In this document: positions 44,834-56,280 of the stretch, one piece after another
Layout of the letters: every line of letters begins with the position of its first letter
Position numbering within the stretch: position 1 is the stretch's first letter
Assembly (NCBI RefSeq): GCF_002934065.1
Contig: NZ_CP018049.1
Location: forward strand, 5,082,501 to 5,146,500
DNA: 64,000 nucleotides
Source: Pseudomonas orientalis
Lineage (GTDB): Bacteria > Pseudomonadota > Gammaproteobacteria > Pseudomonadales > Pseudomonadaceae
Direction: 5' to 3'
Notes under the pieces: generated by a model
Databases searched by the model: none
The model's input: only the letters and a program-made list of their open reading frames with translations
What the model was told of the DNA's origin: nothing
Made by a program: the position numbers and the translations under genes

Positions 44834-46167
44834 ACGATGCCCTGGGCCAGCATCGCGTCGGCAACTTTGACGAAGCCTGCGATGTTCGCGCCCTTTACAT
44901 AGTTGACCCGGCCATTTTCTTCGCCGTAATGCACGCAAGCATGGTGGATCGATTGCATGATGGTGTGCAGCTTGCTGTCCACTTCACCCGCGGTCCATAG
45001 CAGGCGCATGGCGTTCTGCGACATCTCCAGGCCACTGACGGCCACGCCGCCGGCATTGGAGGCCTTGCCCGGCGCGAACAGAATGCCCGCGTCGATAAAG
45101 ATATCCACCGCCTCGAGCGTGGTCGGCATGTTGGCGCCTTCGGCCACGCAGATGCAGCCATTGCGCAACAGCGTGCGGGCAGCCTCTGCGTCGAGTTCGT
45201 TCTGGGTGGCACAGGGCAGCGCGATATCGCACGCCAGCGCCCAGGGTGTTTGACCTTGGCGAAACTCCAGGCCGAAACGCTCGGCCAGTTCGCTGATACG
45301 GCCACGCTGCACGTTTTTCAGCGCCAGCAGGGCCGACCATTGCTCCTCGGTCAAACCGCTCTCGGCGTACAGCGTACCTTCGGAGTCCGACAGGGAAACC
45401 ACCTTGCCACCCAGGTCCATCACTTTGCGCGCAGCGTACTGCGCCACGTTGCCGGAACCCGAGATCGCCACACGTTTGCCTTCGACCCGCTGGCCCTGGC
45501 GCTTGAGCATTTCCTCGGCGAAATACACACAGCCAAACCCAGTAGCTTCTGGACGGATCAGGCTGCCGCCATAGGTCATGCCTTTGCCGGTCAGGACCGA
45601 GGTGAATTGATTAGCCAGGCGTTTGTACTGACCGAACAGGAAGCCGATTTCCCGTGCGCCCACGCCGATATCGCCGGCCGGTACGTCCACGTCCGCACCG
45701 ATATGACGGTACAGCTCGCTCATGAAGGCCTGGCAGAAGCGCATCACTTCGGCGTCGCTCTTGCGCTTGGGATCGAAGTCCGAACCGCCTTTGCCGCCGC
45801 CCATGGGCAACGAGGTCAGGGAGTTCTTGAAGGTCTGCTCGAAGGCGAGGAATTTCAGCACGCCCAGGTTCACCGAGGGGTGAAAGCGCAAACCGCCCTT
45901 GTACGGGCCGATGGCACTGTTCATCTGGATACGAAAACCGCGATTGACCTGGACCTTGCCATGATCATCCACCCAGGACACCCGAAAGGTGATCGCGCGT
46001 TCCGGCTCGCACATGCGCTCCAGAATGCCCGAGGTCAGGTAGTGGGGGTTGGCTTCAAGAAACGGCCACAGACTGCGTAGGACTTCCTCCACGGCCTGAT
46101 GGAATTCCGGTTGGTCGGGGTCGCGTTTCTTGAGGCGGGCAAGGAAGGATTCGACGGATTCGCTCAT
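44830..46167 (-). CDS. gdhA: NADP-specific glutamate dehydrogenase
   Basis: Reductive amination of 2-oxoglutarate to glutamate. The start MSESVESFLARL at 46167 gives 445 residues, the hexameric NADP-type length. The catalytic Lys region PMGGGKGGSDFDPKRKSD lies near 120-137, the dinucleotide-binding AISGSGNVAQYAA near 235, and ANAGGVAVSGLEMSQN near 375. It has a weak ribosome binding site. It is convergent with the Gre-like gene. Confidence 0.96.
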   Translation of the reverse strand: MSESVESFLARLKKRDPDQPEFHQAVEEVLRSLWPFLEANPHYLTSGILERMCEPERAITFRVSWVDDHGKVQVNRGFRIQMNSAIGPYKGGLRFHPSVNLGVLKFLAFEQTFKNSLTSLPMGGGKGGSDFDPKRKSDAEVMRFCQAFMSELYRHIGADVDVPAGDIGVGAREIGFLFGQYKRLANQFTSVLTGKGMTYGGSLIRPEATGFGCVYFAEEMLKRQGQRVEGKRVAISGSGNVAQYAARKVMDLGGKVVSLSDSEGTLYAESGLTEEQWSALLALKNVQRGRISELAERFGLEFRQGQTPWALACDIALPCATQNELDAEAARTLLRNGCICVAEGANMPTTLEAVDIFIDAGILFAPGKASNAGGVAVSGLEMSQNAMRLLWTAGEVDSKLHTIMQSIHHACVHYGEENGRVNYVKGANIAGFVKVADAMLAQGIV

Positions 46168-46369
46168 GAAAAGTCTCGGCAAAATGATTGTTGTTAAACA
46201 GAGATTGAGCCGGACTTTATCAATTCGTTTCGCACCGTGACAGGGCAAAATGTCGCCTTTATGAATTTAAATGGTGCATTTGTATAAATAAACAGCGCTT
46301 TTTGCCCTGAAACGGGGATTTCAACCCGACACACGCACCAATCAATGAAAGGCTATCGCAGTGACGAAA

Positions 46370-47563
46370 TCAAACCGGTTTGCCGCGTTGGCCGGCGATC
46401 AGCGCCTGGGTGTTTACCGGTTTCCAGCCCAGCAGGGCGATCACCAGCGACAACACCTGAAAGCCTGCGATCAATGCCAGGCAGCCCGGCCAGCCCCACT
46501 GCTCCCAGAGCAGCGCCGGGGCCACGGCGCCGGCGCTGCCGCCCAGGTAATAGCCGGTCAGGTACAGGCCCACGGCGCCGGATTTGTCCTGCCCGGCCGT
46601 GGTGGCGATGTAGGCATTGGCGCAGGCCTGGGCCAGGAATACGCCGGTCGAGCTCAGGGCCAGTCCCAGCACGATCAGCCACAGGGACGGCAACAAGGTC
46701 AGGGCCGACCCGCAGAGCCCGAGGGCCACGGCGGCGCTCAGTAACTGCGATTGCGGTCGCGATTTGCTCAAGCGCCCGGCTATGGGAATCACCACCAGCG
46801 CCAGCAGGAACACGGCATACAGTGTCCCCAAGGCGGCGGCGCCCAGGTTGAACGGTGCCTGGCTGAGATACAGCCCGGCATAGGTAAAGGTGGCGACTTG
46901 CGAGAACAGCACGCAGAAACCGACGCCATAGGCCGCCAGCAGGGGTTTGCGCAAAAGCCGGCGCACCCCGCGTGCGCCCACGACCGCAAGGTTGGGACGT
47001 GCCACTGGATTGGCCGGCAGCAGCAACAGGATCAGCAGGCCGACCGCCAGGCTGATCACCGCCAGCAGCTCGAAGGCTTCCCGCCAGCCGACATATTGGG
47101 TCATGACCCCGGAGACAAAGCGCCCGGCAAACCCGCCGAGTACCGTACCTGCGACGTACAGGCTGGTGATCTCGGTGACGGTCGCTGCACGCCAGCGGTC
47201 GCCGATATAGGCCACGCTGGTGGCGAACACCACCGGGATCAACATACCCTCGATAAACCGCCATACCAGCAGCTCGGCAAAACTGTCCACATAGGCCGTC
47301 AGCAGCGTCGGCAGCGCCAGCAGCAAGGCGGCCGCGACAATCACGTTGCGTTGCTCGAAACGTCCGGTCAGGCGCCCGACAAACGGCGCAGTCAGCGCCA
47401 CCGCCAGGGTGGTCACGGTAATGCTCCACCCGGCCTGCCGGGCGCTCACCTGGAAGCTTTGGGCAAACACAGGCAGGATGCTCTGGGTCGCGTAGAGATT
47501 GAGGAACGCCGCACAGCCACACAGAAACACGGCAAGGCGGGCGTGATGCAAGCGCGGGTTCAT
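46370..47563 (-). CDS. MFS transporter, YnfM-like
   Basis: The protein has 397 residues with 12 hydrophobic segments. It shows the MFS motif GRLTGRFEQRNVI between helices 2 and 3 (about 62-75) and the second-half analogue GRLSKSRPQ. It resembles the YnfM/arabinose-efflux type of drug or metabolite exporter. It is divergent from the following LysR gene with 95 bases between, so the regulator probably controls it. Substrate unknown. Confidence 0.9.
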   Translation of the reverse strand: MNPRLHHARLAVFLCGCAAFLNLYATQSILPVFAQSFQVSARQAGWSITVTTLAVALTAPFVGRLTGRFEQRNVIVAAALLLALPTLLTAYVDSFAELLVWRFIEGMLIPVVFATSVAYIGDRWRAATVTEITSLYVAGTVLGGFAGRFVSGVMTQYVGWREAFELLAVISLAVGLLILLLLPANPVARPNLAVVGARGVRRLLRKPLLAAYGVGFCVLFSQVATFTYAGLYLSQAPFNLGAAALGTLYAVFLLALVVIPIAGRLSKSRPQSQLLSAAVALGLCGSALTLLPSLWLIVLGLALSSTGVFLAQACANAYIATTAGQDKSGAVGLYLTGYYLGGSAGAVAPALLWEQWGWPGCLALIAGFQVLSLVIALLGWKPVNTQALIAGQRGKPV

Positions 47564-47658
47564 GGGACCTCTCGTCTTATTGTCGAGGATCTTTATAGAA
47601 TGCCCAGCGTGGCGAACACCAATACCGAATTCGGACCGATCAATACCCAGGAAACAGA

Positions 47659-48570
47659 ATGCTTGATTTACGCAAGTTACGTTACTTCCTGACGGTCGCC
47701 GAAGAGCTGCACTTCGGTCGCGCGGCGCAGCGCCTGCACCTCGCCCAGCCGCCCCTGACGCGGCAGATCTCGGCCCTGGAAACCGAGCTCGGCTTTCGTC
47801 TGTTCGACCGCACCAGCCGCACCGTCACCCTGACCGCCCAGGGCCGGCACTTTCTACCCTATGCCCGCGCCGCGCTGGAGCACGCCCGGCTCGCGCAGGA
47901 CATTGCCGCCAAGCTGGCCGCTGGCGCCACCGGCCAACTGGTGGTGGGCTATGCCAGCTCCATCGCGCTGTCGGAGCTGTTCAGCCAAACCCTGCGAGCC
48001 TTCGCCCAGCGTTTTCCCGAGGTGCAACTGACCCTGGTGGAGAGCGCTTCCGGTAGCCTGCATGCGCACGTGCTGGATGGTCGCATCGACATCGGCATGA
48101 GCCGCCTGCTGCCGGAGCCCGGGCAAACCGACGTCGAGGTGTTGTCGCTGGGGCAGGAACCCCTGGTCGCAGCGCTTTGCAGCGACAACCCATTAGCGGG
48201 CCAGGACGAAGTCACCCTCGCCCAGCTCAGTGAGTTCCCGTTGATTCTGTTTCCCAGCGATTACGGTTCGGGCCTCAACGGTTCCATCGAGCAGCTGTAT
48301 CAACGCCACGGCCTGGCGCTGCGCCCGGGCCCCGCAGGGCGCCAGATCACCTCGATCATCGCCCTGGTGGCGGCAGGCCAGGGTGTCTCGCTGGTGCCCC
48401 AGTGCACCCGCACCCTGGCCAGGCAAGGCGTGGTCTACCGACCGTTGGCAGACCCCGAAGCCTGGGTGCACCTGCTGATCCTCACGCGCTCGCAATCACG
48501 CTCGCTGCTGGTCGAGGCGTTCATGGGGGTGGTCGGTGAAATGCTGCAAGGCCGGCCGGCGCTGGCTTAA
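47659..48570 (+). CDS. LysR-family transcriptional regulator
   Basis: The protein has 303 residues. The helix-turn-helix is in LHFGRAAQRLHLAQPPLTRQISALE (about 17-41), followed by an effector-binding domain (VVGYASSIALSELF near 95, DIGMSRLLP near 140). It is divergent from the MFS transporter gene, the common arrangement for a LysR regulator and its target. The inducer is unknown. Confidence 0.92.
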   Translation: MLDLRKLRYFLTVAEELHFGRAAQRLHLAQPPLTRQISALETELGFRLFDRTSRTVTLTAQGRHFLPYARAALEHARLAQDIAAKLAAGATGQLVVGYASSIALSELFSQTLRAFAQRFPEVQLTLVESASGSLHAHVLDGRIDIGMSRLLPEPGQTDVEVLSLGQEPLVAALCSDNPLAGQDEVTLAQLSEFPLILFPSDYGSGLNGSIEQLYQRHGLALRPGPAGRQITSIIALVAAGQGVSLVPQCTRTLARQGVVYRPLADPEAWVHLLILTRSQSRSLLVEAFMGVVGEMLQGRPALA

Positions 48571-48576
48571 TCCGGG

Positions 48577-48772
48577 CAAAAAAATACCTCTGCGCGAGGG
48601 TAATGCCGTTCAGTTTTTGTAGGAGCGAGCTTGCTCGCGAAAAACCACAGGCGCCGCGTTCAATCAGGAAACACGCGTTATCGTTGACGTTTTTCGCGAA
48701 CAAGCTCGCTCCTACAGAGGGCGATGTACGCTTAACTGAACAGCATTACCCTACGCGAGGGGTATTTTTCTA
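48577..48772. repeat. Nested inverted repeat enclosing a REPIN
   Basis: Outer arms 48577-48613 and 48736-48772 are imperfect complements over about 35 bases (CTGAACNGCATTACCCT, CGCG, GAGG, GTATTTTT in the right arm). They flank a separate REPIN at 48618-48716. Together they could form one hairpin of about 196 bases between the convergent LysR and ettA genes. Confidence 0.75.
48618..48716. repeat. REPIN, TAGGAGCGAGCTTGC type
   Basis: Inverted arms TGTAGGAGCGAGCTTGCTCG and CGAACAAGCTCGCTCCTACA. The inner segment ACGCGTTATCGTTGACGTTT recurs, inverted, in the REPIN at 61951-62050. Confidence 0.88.
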
Positions 48773-48818
48773 CAGGCTGCTGCGTACAGGCGCGGCCGAA
48801 GCTGCGCCCGTTGCCGAA

Positions 48819-50483
<1,665 letters not shown>

Positions 50484-50768
50484 GGTGAACCTAGCGTCAG
50501 TGACTGATGAATTAAGCGGACGAAGCCCGTGCCAGGCCATGCGCCGCGCGGGCCGTTGACTATCATCAATGCCGGCGAGCGAAAAAAAGCCTGAATATCT
50601 GGGGCTGGAACGCCCCCGCGTAACCGGCAAAGCTACCTGAATGCGCTGGGGCAGTCCAGCCAGGCGGGACTGGCACTTTGCCACAACTCAAGGCATGCTA
50701 GCCGCCCTCCGGGCGTCCGGCTTATAGTGCACGTCGCGCGCCAGTCCAGCCAACCGCAGGATCACAGC

Positions 50769-53700
50769 TTGTCCAAAGTCACGCCGCCCACGCCCTTGCG
50801 CGCCGCTCATCTAGCGCCCGGAGCCCCCCTGCACGGCACCTTCAAAGGCGCGTTGGCAACGCTTGTGCTGGTGTTGCTCGCGTTATTGTTCTGGCAACTG
50901 CTCGACCAATTGCAGCAAAACCAGAAAAACCAACAGCAATACACCATCGACTACAGCGCCGACCTGGCCGAACAGATCAGCCAGAATATGGCCCTCAGCG
51001 CACAGATCGCCTTGAATCTGCTGCCGATGGTCGAGCCGCCGCGCAACGTCGAACAACAACTGGCCCTGATGCGCACGTTGCAGCGCTCATTTCCCGAACT
51101 GCGCAGCTTCGCCCTGCTCGCCCCCAGTGGCGCCTTGATCAGCGACACCGCCAACGACAGCCAGGACAGTGCCCTGCTCGAAGAACTGGTCAAGCGCAGT
51201 CACGCCCAAGCCTATTACCTGAGCAACGACAGCGATGGCACCGTCATCTATCTGTTGCTGCACCAGCCCAGCGGTGGCTCGAAACTGTACTGGGCGCTGC
51301 GCCTGACGCCTACTTACCTGGCCAACCTGACGCGCCAGGATGCCCAGGGCCAGCGCCCGATGTGGGCGATCGAGAACCGCCTGAACCACCGCGTGGTCAG
51401 CCGCGACAGCGGCATGCCAGCACCCTGGGCCACTGCGTTGACCCCGGACGAGTTGAATAAAAGTGTGCTGGTCACACCCTTGAGCAAAAGTGACTGGCAA
51501 CTGCACGGGCTGTTCGACCGCAGCGCGGTGCTCGAACAACTGCTGCCGGCCTTTATCGGCAAATGCCTGCTGGGCCTGGCATTTTCGCTGATCCCGGTGA
51601 TCGTGCTGCTGAACATGCGCCGGCGCCAGCGCCAGGTGAATGAGGGCCGCCGACGTTACCAGGATATTTTCGAAGGCACCGGCGTGGCCTTGTGCGTACT
51701 CGATCTGTCGGGCGTGAAGGCGTTCTGCGACAAGACCCAGGTGCAGGACAGCGAACAATTGCACGCCTGGATGCAGGCCAACCCCGCCGAGCGGCGCAAG
51801 CTGCTCAAGGAGTTGCGCGTCACCGAGATCAACCAGATGGCGGTGCGCCTGTTGGGCGTCAGCTCCTGCGAGCAGGCCTGGGAGCGCCTGATTGACGATG
51901 GCCCGCACAATGCCACCTCGATCGGCCACCAGGTGCTGGAAGCCGTACTGACCCGGCAAAAACAACTGGAGCTGGAAATCCAGCTCAACGATGTGATGGG
52001 CAACGAACAATACCTGTGGCTGGTCATGCGTCTGCCGGAACAGCAGGATGACATCAGGGCGGTCATCCTCAGCATCAGCGATATCACCAGCCGCAAGCTG
52101 ATCGAGCTGTCGCTGGTCGAGCGCGAGAGTTTCTGGTCGGATGTGGTACGCACCGTGCCGGACCACCTGTATGTGCAGGACGTGGTCAGCCAGCGCATGA
52201 TCTTCAGCAACCATCACCTGGGCCATACCCTCGGCTACAACAGGGCCGAACTGCAGAAAATGGGCGAGTACTTCTGGGAAATCCTGCTGCATCCCGAAGA
52301 CGCCGAGCATTATCAGGACGCGCGTCAACAGCAACGCGAGGTGGGTTATACGACCCAACTGCACTGCCAGCTGCGCTTTCGTCACCGCAACAACCAGTGG
52401 CGACGCTTCGACATTCGCGAACAGGCCCTGGCCACGGACACCTCGGCGGCGGTCACACGGATCATCGGCGTGGCCAAGGACATCACCGACCAGATCGAGG
52501 CCAGCGAATCCCTGCGCGACAGCGAACAACGCTACCGCATGCTGGCCGAAAGCATCAGTGACGTGATCTGTTCCACCGACAGCCGACTGGCCCTCAACTA
52601 CGTCAGCCCATCGGTCAACGCCGTGCTGGGGTATGACGTGGACTGGGTGTTCAAGAACGGCTGGCAGTCGATCATTGCCAACCCGCAGCAGCTCACCGGC
52701 ATGTATGGCCTGATGGAACAGGTCAGCCGTGCCGTGGGTAATCCCGAGGCGCTGAACAGCCTGCGCGATGAGGTGCAGACCCAACTGTTCCTGTTCGACT
52801 GCCTGCGCGCCGATGGGCGCAAAGTGCCGATCGAGCTGCGCGTGGTGCTGGTGTGGGACGAACATGGCGCGTTTGAAGGCATCCTCGGCGTCGGCCGTGA
52901 TATCAGCCAGCAACGCCGCGCGGAAAAAGACCTGCGCATGGCGGCCACGGTGTTCGAACACTCCACCTCGGCGATCCTGATCACCGACCCGGCCGGCTAT
53001 ATCGTACAGGCCAACGAAGCCTTCAGTCGGGTCAGCGGTTACGCCGTCAGCGATGTACTCGACCAGTTGCCGAACATGCTCACCGTCGACGAACAGCAGG
53101 AAGCCCACCTGCGCTACGTGCTCAAGCAATTGCACCAGCACAGCACCTGGGAAGGTGAAGTGTGGCTCAAGCGCCGCAATGGCGAGCACTACCCGGCCTG
53201 GGTCGGTATCACGGCAGTGTTCGATGATGAAGGCGACCTGGCCAGCTACGTGTGTTTCTTCAGCGATATCAGCGAGCGCAAGGCCAGCGAACAGCGCATC
53301 CACCGCCTGGCCTACTACGACGCCTTGACCCACCTGCCCAACCGCACGCTGTTCCAGGACCGCCTGCACACCGCGTTGCAATCGGCCGAGCGGCAGAAAT
53401 CGTGGGTGGTGCTGATGTTCCTCGACCTCGACCGCTTCAAGCCGATCAACGACTCCCTGGGCCATGCCGCGGGCGACCGTATGCTCAAGGAAATGGCCAC
53501 GCGCCTGCTCGGTTGCGTGGCCGAAGACGACACCGTGGCACGGATGGGCGGCGACGAGTTCACCCTGCTGCTGCAACCGCGTATCAACCGCGAAATGGCG
53601 CTGAACCGTGCCATCACTGTGGCCGAACAGATACTGGCCAGCCTGGTGAAGCCGTTCGTGCTCGAAGGCCGTGAGTTCTTCGTCACCGCCAGCATCGGCA

Positions 53701-54620
53701 TCGCCCTGAGTCCCCAGGACGGTAACGAGCTGAGCCAGCTGATGAAAAACGCCGACACGGCGATGTACCACGCCAAGGAGCGCGGCAAGAACAACTTCCA
53801 GTTCTACCAGGCCGACATGAACGCCAGCGCCCTGGAGCGCCTGGAACTGGAAAGCGACCTGCGCCACGCCCTGGAACAGGACGAATTCGTGCTCTATTAC
53901 CAGCCGCAGTTCAGCGGCGACGGCAAACGCCTGACCGGCGCCGAAGCCCTGCTGCGCTGGCGTCATCCACGCCGCGGCCTGGTGCCGCCGGGGGATTTCA
54001 TTCCGGTGCTCGAAGAGCTGGGTCTGGTGGTGGATGTGGGCGACTGGGTGATCAGCGAAGCCTGTCGCCAGCTCAAGACCTGGCACCAGAACAAAGTGCG
54101 AGTGCCGAAAGTCTCGGTCAACATCTCGGCGCGACAGTTCTCCGACGGGCAGTTGGGCACGCGCATCGCCACCATCCTCAAGGACACCGGCCTGCCACCG
54201 GCGTGCCTGGAGCTGGAGCTGACCGAAAGTATCCTGATGCGCGAAGTCAACGAAGCCATGCAGATCCTCGCCAGCCTGAAAAACCTGGGGCTGAGCATTG
54301 CGGTCGACGACTTCGGCACCGGTTATTCATCGCTCAATTACCTCAAGCAATTCCCCATCGACGTCCTGAAGATCGACCGCACCTTCGTCGACGGCCTGCC
54401 CTCCGGCGAGCAGGATGCGCAGATCGCCCGCGCCATCATCGCCATGGCCCACAGCCTGAACCTGGCGGTGATCGCCGAGGGCGTGGAAACCCACGAGCAG
54501 TTGGACTTCCTGCGCGAGCATGGCTGCGATGAAGTGCAGGGCTACCTGTTCGGGCGGCCGATGCCGGCGAATCGGTTCGAGGCGCAGTTCAGCAATGATG
54601 CGCTGTTCATGTTTGACTGA
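50769..54620 (+). CDS. morA: Membrane PAS-GGDEF-EAL cyclic-di-GMP protein, MorA type
   Basis: The start is taken as the TTG at 50769, which has AGGA seven bases upstream and gives 1283 residues; a GTG at 50727 lacks a binding site. Two membrane helices (about 28-48 and 255-278) enclose a periplasmic sensor region, followed by several PAS/PAC domains (about 330-860). GGDEF is intact in RMGGDEFTLLL near 926, and EAL is intact in EALLRW near 1057 with ELTESILM and DDFGTGYSS. Both cyclase and phosphodiesterase sites look usable. MorA controls motility and biofilm; the symbol rests on domain order and the neighbouring glyA as in P. aeruginosa. Confidence 0.85.
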   Translation: MSKVTPPTPLRAAHLAPGAPLHGTFKGALATLVLVLLALLFWQLLDQLQQNQKNQQQYTIDYSADLAEQISQNMALSAQIALNLLPMVEPPRNVEQQLALMRTLQRSFPELRSFALLAPSGALISDTANDSQDSALLEELVKRSHAQAYYLSNDSDGTVIYLLLHQPSGGSKLYWALRLTPTYLANLTRQDAQGQRPMWAIENRLNHRVVSRDSGMPAPWATALTPDELNKSVLVTPLSKSDWQLHGLFDRSAVLEQLLPAFIGKCLLGLAFSLIPVIVLLNMRRRQRQVNEGRRRYQDIFEGTGVALCVLDLSGVKAFCDKTQVQDSEQLHAWMQANPAERRKLLKELRVTEINQMAVRLLGVSSCEQAWERLIDDGPHNATSIGHQVLEAVLTRQKQLELEIQLNDVMGNEQYLWLVMRLPEQQDDIRAVILSISDITSRKLIELSLVERESFWSDVVRTVPDHLYVQDVVSQRMIFSNHHLGHTLGYNRAELQKMGEYFWEILLHPEDAEHYQDARQQQREVGYTTQLHCQLRFRHRNNQWRRFDIREQALATDTSAAVTRIIGVAKDITDQIEASESLRDSEQRYRMLAESISDVICSTDSRLALNYVSPSVNAVLGYDVDWVFKNGWQSIIANPQQLTGMYGLMEQVSRAVGNPEALNSLRDEVQTQLFLFDCLRADGRKVPIELRVVLVWDEHGAFEGILGVGRDISQQRRAEKDLRMAATVFEHSTSAILITDPAGYIVQANEAFSRVSGYAVSDVLDQLPNMLTVDEQQEAHLRYVLKQLHQHSTWEGEVWLKRRNGEHYPAWVGITAVFDDEGDLASYVCFFSDISERKASEQRIHRLAYYDALTHLPNRTLFQDRLHTALQSAERQKSWVVLMFLDLDRFKPINDSLGHAAGDRMLKEMATRLLGCVAEDDTVARMGGDEFTLLLQPRINREMALNRAITVAEQILASLVKPFVLEGREFFVTASIGIALSPQDGNELSQLMKNADTAMYHAKERGKNNFQFYQADMNASALERLELESDLRHALEQDEFVLYYQPQFSGDGKRLTGAEALLRWRHPRRGLVPPGDFIPVLEELGLVVDVGDWVISEACRQLKTWHQNKVRVPKVSVNISARQFSDGQLGTRIATILKDTGLPPACLELELTESILMREVNEAMQILASLKNLGLSIAVDDFGTGYSSLNYLKQFPIDVLKIDRTFVDGLPSGEQDAQIARAIIAMAHSLNLAVIAEGVETHEQLDFLREHGCDEVQGYLFGRPMPANRFEAQFSNDALFMFD

Positions 54621-54630
54621 GATGTGTGGT

Positions 54631-54723
54631 GAGGCCACTGGCCTCATCGGGGGCAAGCCCCCTCCCACACTTGAATGTGTTCGCAGATCAAAATGTGGGA
54701 GGGGGCTTGCCCCCGATGAGGCC
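54631..54723. repeat. REP pair in tail-to-tail orientation
   Basis: Arms run CATCGGGGGCAAGCCCCCTCC then GTGGGAGGGGGCTTGCCCC, the reverse order to the other REPINs here, with GAGGCC/GGCCTC at the outer ends. They lie just after morA. Confidence 0.85.
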
Positions 54724-54849
54724 GGCACAGTCACCACCCACACCCAGATGAGCCCCACTTGTCCGCGACATGATGTCCTTTCATATGCCATCCAAAACCC
54801 ATTGGGTTAGAATGCCCTCCTTTTCTGCCCCCGATCCTTGAGGACCGCC

Positions 54850-56103
54850 ATGTTCAGCCGTGATTTGACTATTGCCAAGTACGACGCCGATCTCTTCGCC
54901 GCCATGGAGCAAGAAGCCGTGCGCCAGGAAGAGCACATCGAGCTGATCGCTTCGGAAAACTACACCAGCCCTGCGGTGATGGAGGCTCAAGGCTCGGTAC
55001 TGACCAACAAGTACGCCGAAGGCTACCCAGGCAAGCGCTACTACGGTGGTTGCGAGTATGTAGACGTGGTTGAGCAGTTGGCCATCGACCGTGCCAAAGA
55101 ACTGTTCGGCGCCGATTACGCCAACGTCCAGCCGCACGCAGGTTCCCAGGCCAACAGCGCGGTGTACCTGGCCCTGCTGCAAGGTGGCGACACCATCCTG
55201 GGCATGAGCCTGGCCCACGGCGGCCACCTGACCCACGGCGCCAGCGTGTCCTCCTCCGGCAAGCTGTACAACGCCGTTCAATACGGTATCGATGCCAATG
55301 GCCTGATCGACTACGACGAAGTCGAGCGCCTGGCGGTCGAGCACAAGCCAAAAATGATCGTGGCCGGTTTCTCTGCCTACTCGCAGATCCTGGATTTCCC
55401 GCGCTTCCGCGAAATCGCTGACAAGGTCGGTGCTTACCTGTTCGTCGACATGGCGCACGTGGCCGGTCTGGTCGCTGCTGGCGTCTACCCGAACCCGGTG
55501 CCTTACGCCGATGTGGTCACCACCACTACCCACAAGACCCTGCGCGGTCCACGTGGCGGCCTGATCCTGGCGCGCGCCAATGCCGAGATCGAGAAGAAGC
55601 TCAACTCCGCCGTATTCCCGGGCGCCCAGGGTGGCCCGCTGGAACACGTGATCGCGGCCAAGGCGATCTGCTTCAAGGAAGCGCTGCAACCTGAGTTCAA
55701 GACCTACCAGCAACAAGTGGTCAAGAACGCCAAGGCCATGGCCGGCGTGTTCATCGAGCGCGGTTTTGACGTGGTGTCCGGCGGTACCGAGAACCACCTG
55801 TTCCTGCTGTCGCTGATCAAGCAGGACATTTCCGGTAAAGATGCTGACGCTGCCCTGGGCAAAGCCTTCATCACCGTGAACAAGAACTCCGTGCCGAACG
55901 ACCCACGTTCACCGTTCGTCACCTCCGGCCTGCGCTTCGGCACGCCGGCTGTGACCACCCGTGGCTTCAAGGAAGCCGAGTGCAAGGAACTGGCCGGCTG
56001 GATCTGCGACATCCTGGCGGACCTGAACAACGAAGCCGTGATCGACGCGGTACGTGAGAAGGTCAAGGCCATCTGCAAGAAGCTGCCGGTGTACGGCGCC
56101 TGA
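54850..56103 (+). CDS. glyA: Serine hydroxymethyltransferase
   Basis: PLP enzyme interconverting serine and glycine with tetrahydrofolate. From the ATG at 54850 (TGAGGA seven bases upstream) it has 417 residues. The PLP lysine is in TTTTHKTLRGPRGG near 230, and the N-terminal IELIASENYTSPAV lies near 28. Full length. It follows the morA-like gene as in P. aeruginosa (glyA3, PA4602, from memory) and ends in a strong terminator. Confidence 0.97.
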   Translation: MFSRDLTIAKYDADLFAAMEQEAVRQEEHIELIASENYTSPAVMEAQGSVLTNKYAEGYPGKRYYGGCEYVDVVEQLAIDRAKELFGADYANVQPHAGSQANSAVYLALLQGGDTILGMSLAHGGHLTHGASVSSSGKLYNAVQYGIDANGLIDYDEVERLAVEHKPKMIVAGFSAYSQILDFPRFREIADKVGAYLFVDMAHVAGLVAAGVYPNPVPYADVVTTTTHKTLRGPRGGLILARANAEIEKKLNSAVFPGAQGGPLEHVIAAKAICFKEALQPEFKTYQQQVVKNAKAMAGVFIERGFDVVSGGTENHLFLLSLIKQDISGKDADAALGKAFITVNKNSVPNDPRSPFVTSGLRFGTPAVTTRGFKEAECKELAGWICDILADLNNEAVIDAVREKVKAICKKLPVYGA

Positions 56104-56120
56104 TTGCAGTTGCTTGAATG

Positions 56121-56150
56121 AAAAGCCCGGCTCTTGAGCCGGGCTTTTTT
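56121..56150 (+). terminator. glyA terminator
   Basis: GCCCGGCTC pairs with GAGCCGGGC around a TT loop, with A tract before and six T after. Confidence 0.92.
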
Positions 56151-56174
56151 ATTCCAATTTGAAATGCGGTCAAG

Positions 56175-56263
56175 TGTGGGAGGGGGCTTGCCCCCGATGG
56201 CAATCTATCAGTCGCTGCCTGTGGTGACTGACACTCAGCTATCGGGGGCAAGCCCCTCCCACA
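56175..56263. repeat. REPIN, GTGGGAGGGGGCTTGC type
   Basis: Head-to-head arms enclosing about 40 bases, between the glyA terminator and the convergent GTPase gene. The right arm lacks one C compared with the left. Confidence 0.9.
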
Positions 56264-56280
56264 TTTGGTTGCATTTCAAG

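Noticed and set aside
46353..47522. 389-codon minus-strand frame overlapping the MFS gene
   Set aside because: It is Arg/Gly/Ala-rich shadow sequence in another frame of a clear 12-helix transporter.
51087..54086. 999-codon minus-strand frame inside the morA-like gene
   Set aside because: It is antisense to recognisable PAS, GGDEF and EAL domains, and its translation is His/Gln/Val-rich shadow sequence.
54773..54813. Promoter for glyA with TAGAAT at 54808-54813
   Set aside because: No acceptable -35 element lies 16-18 bases upstream.
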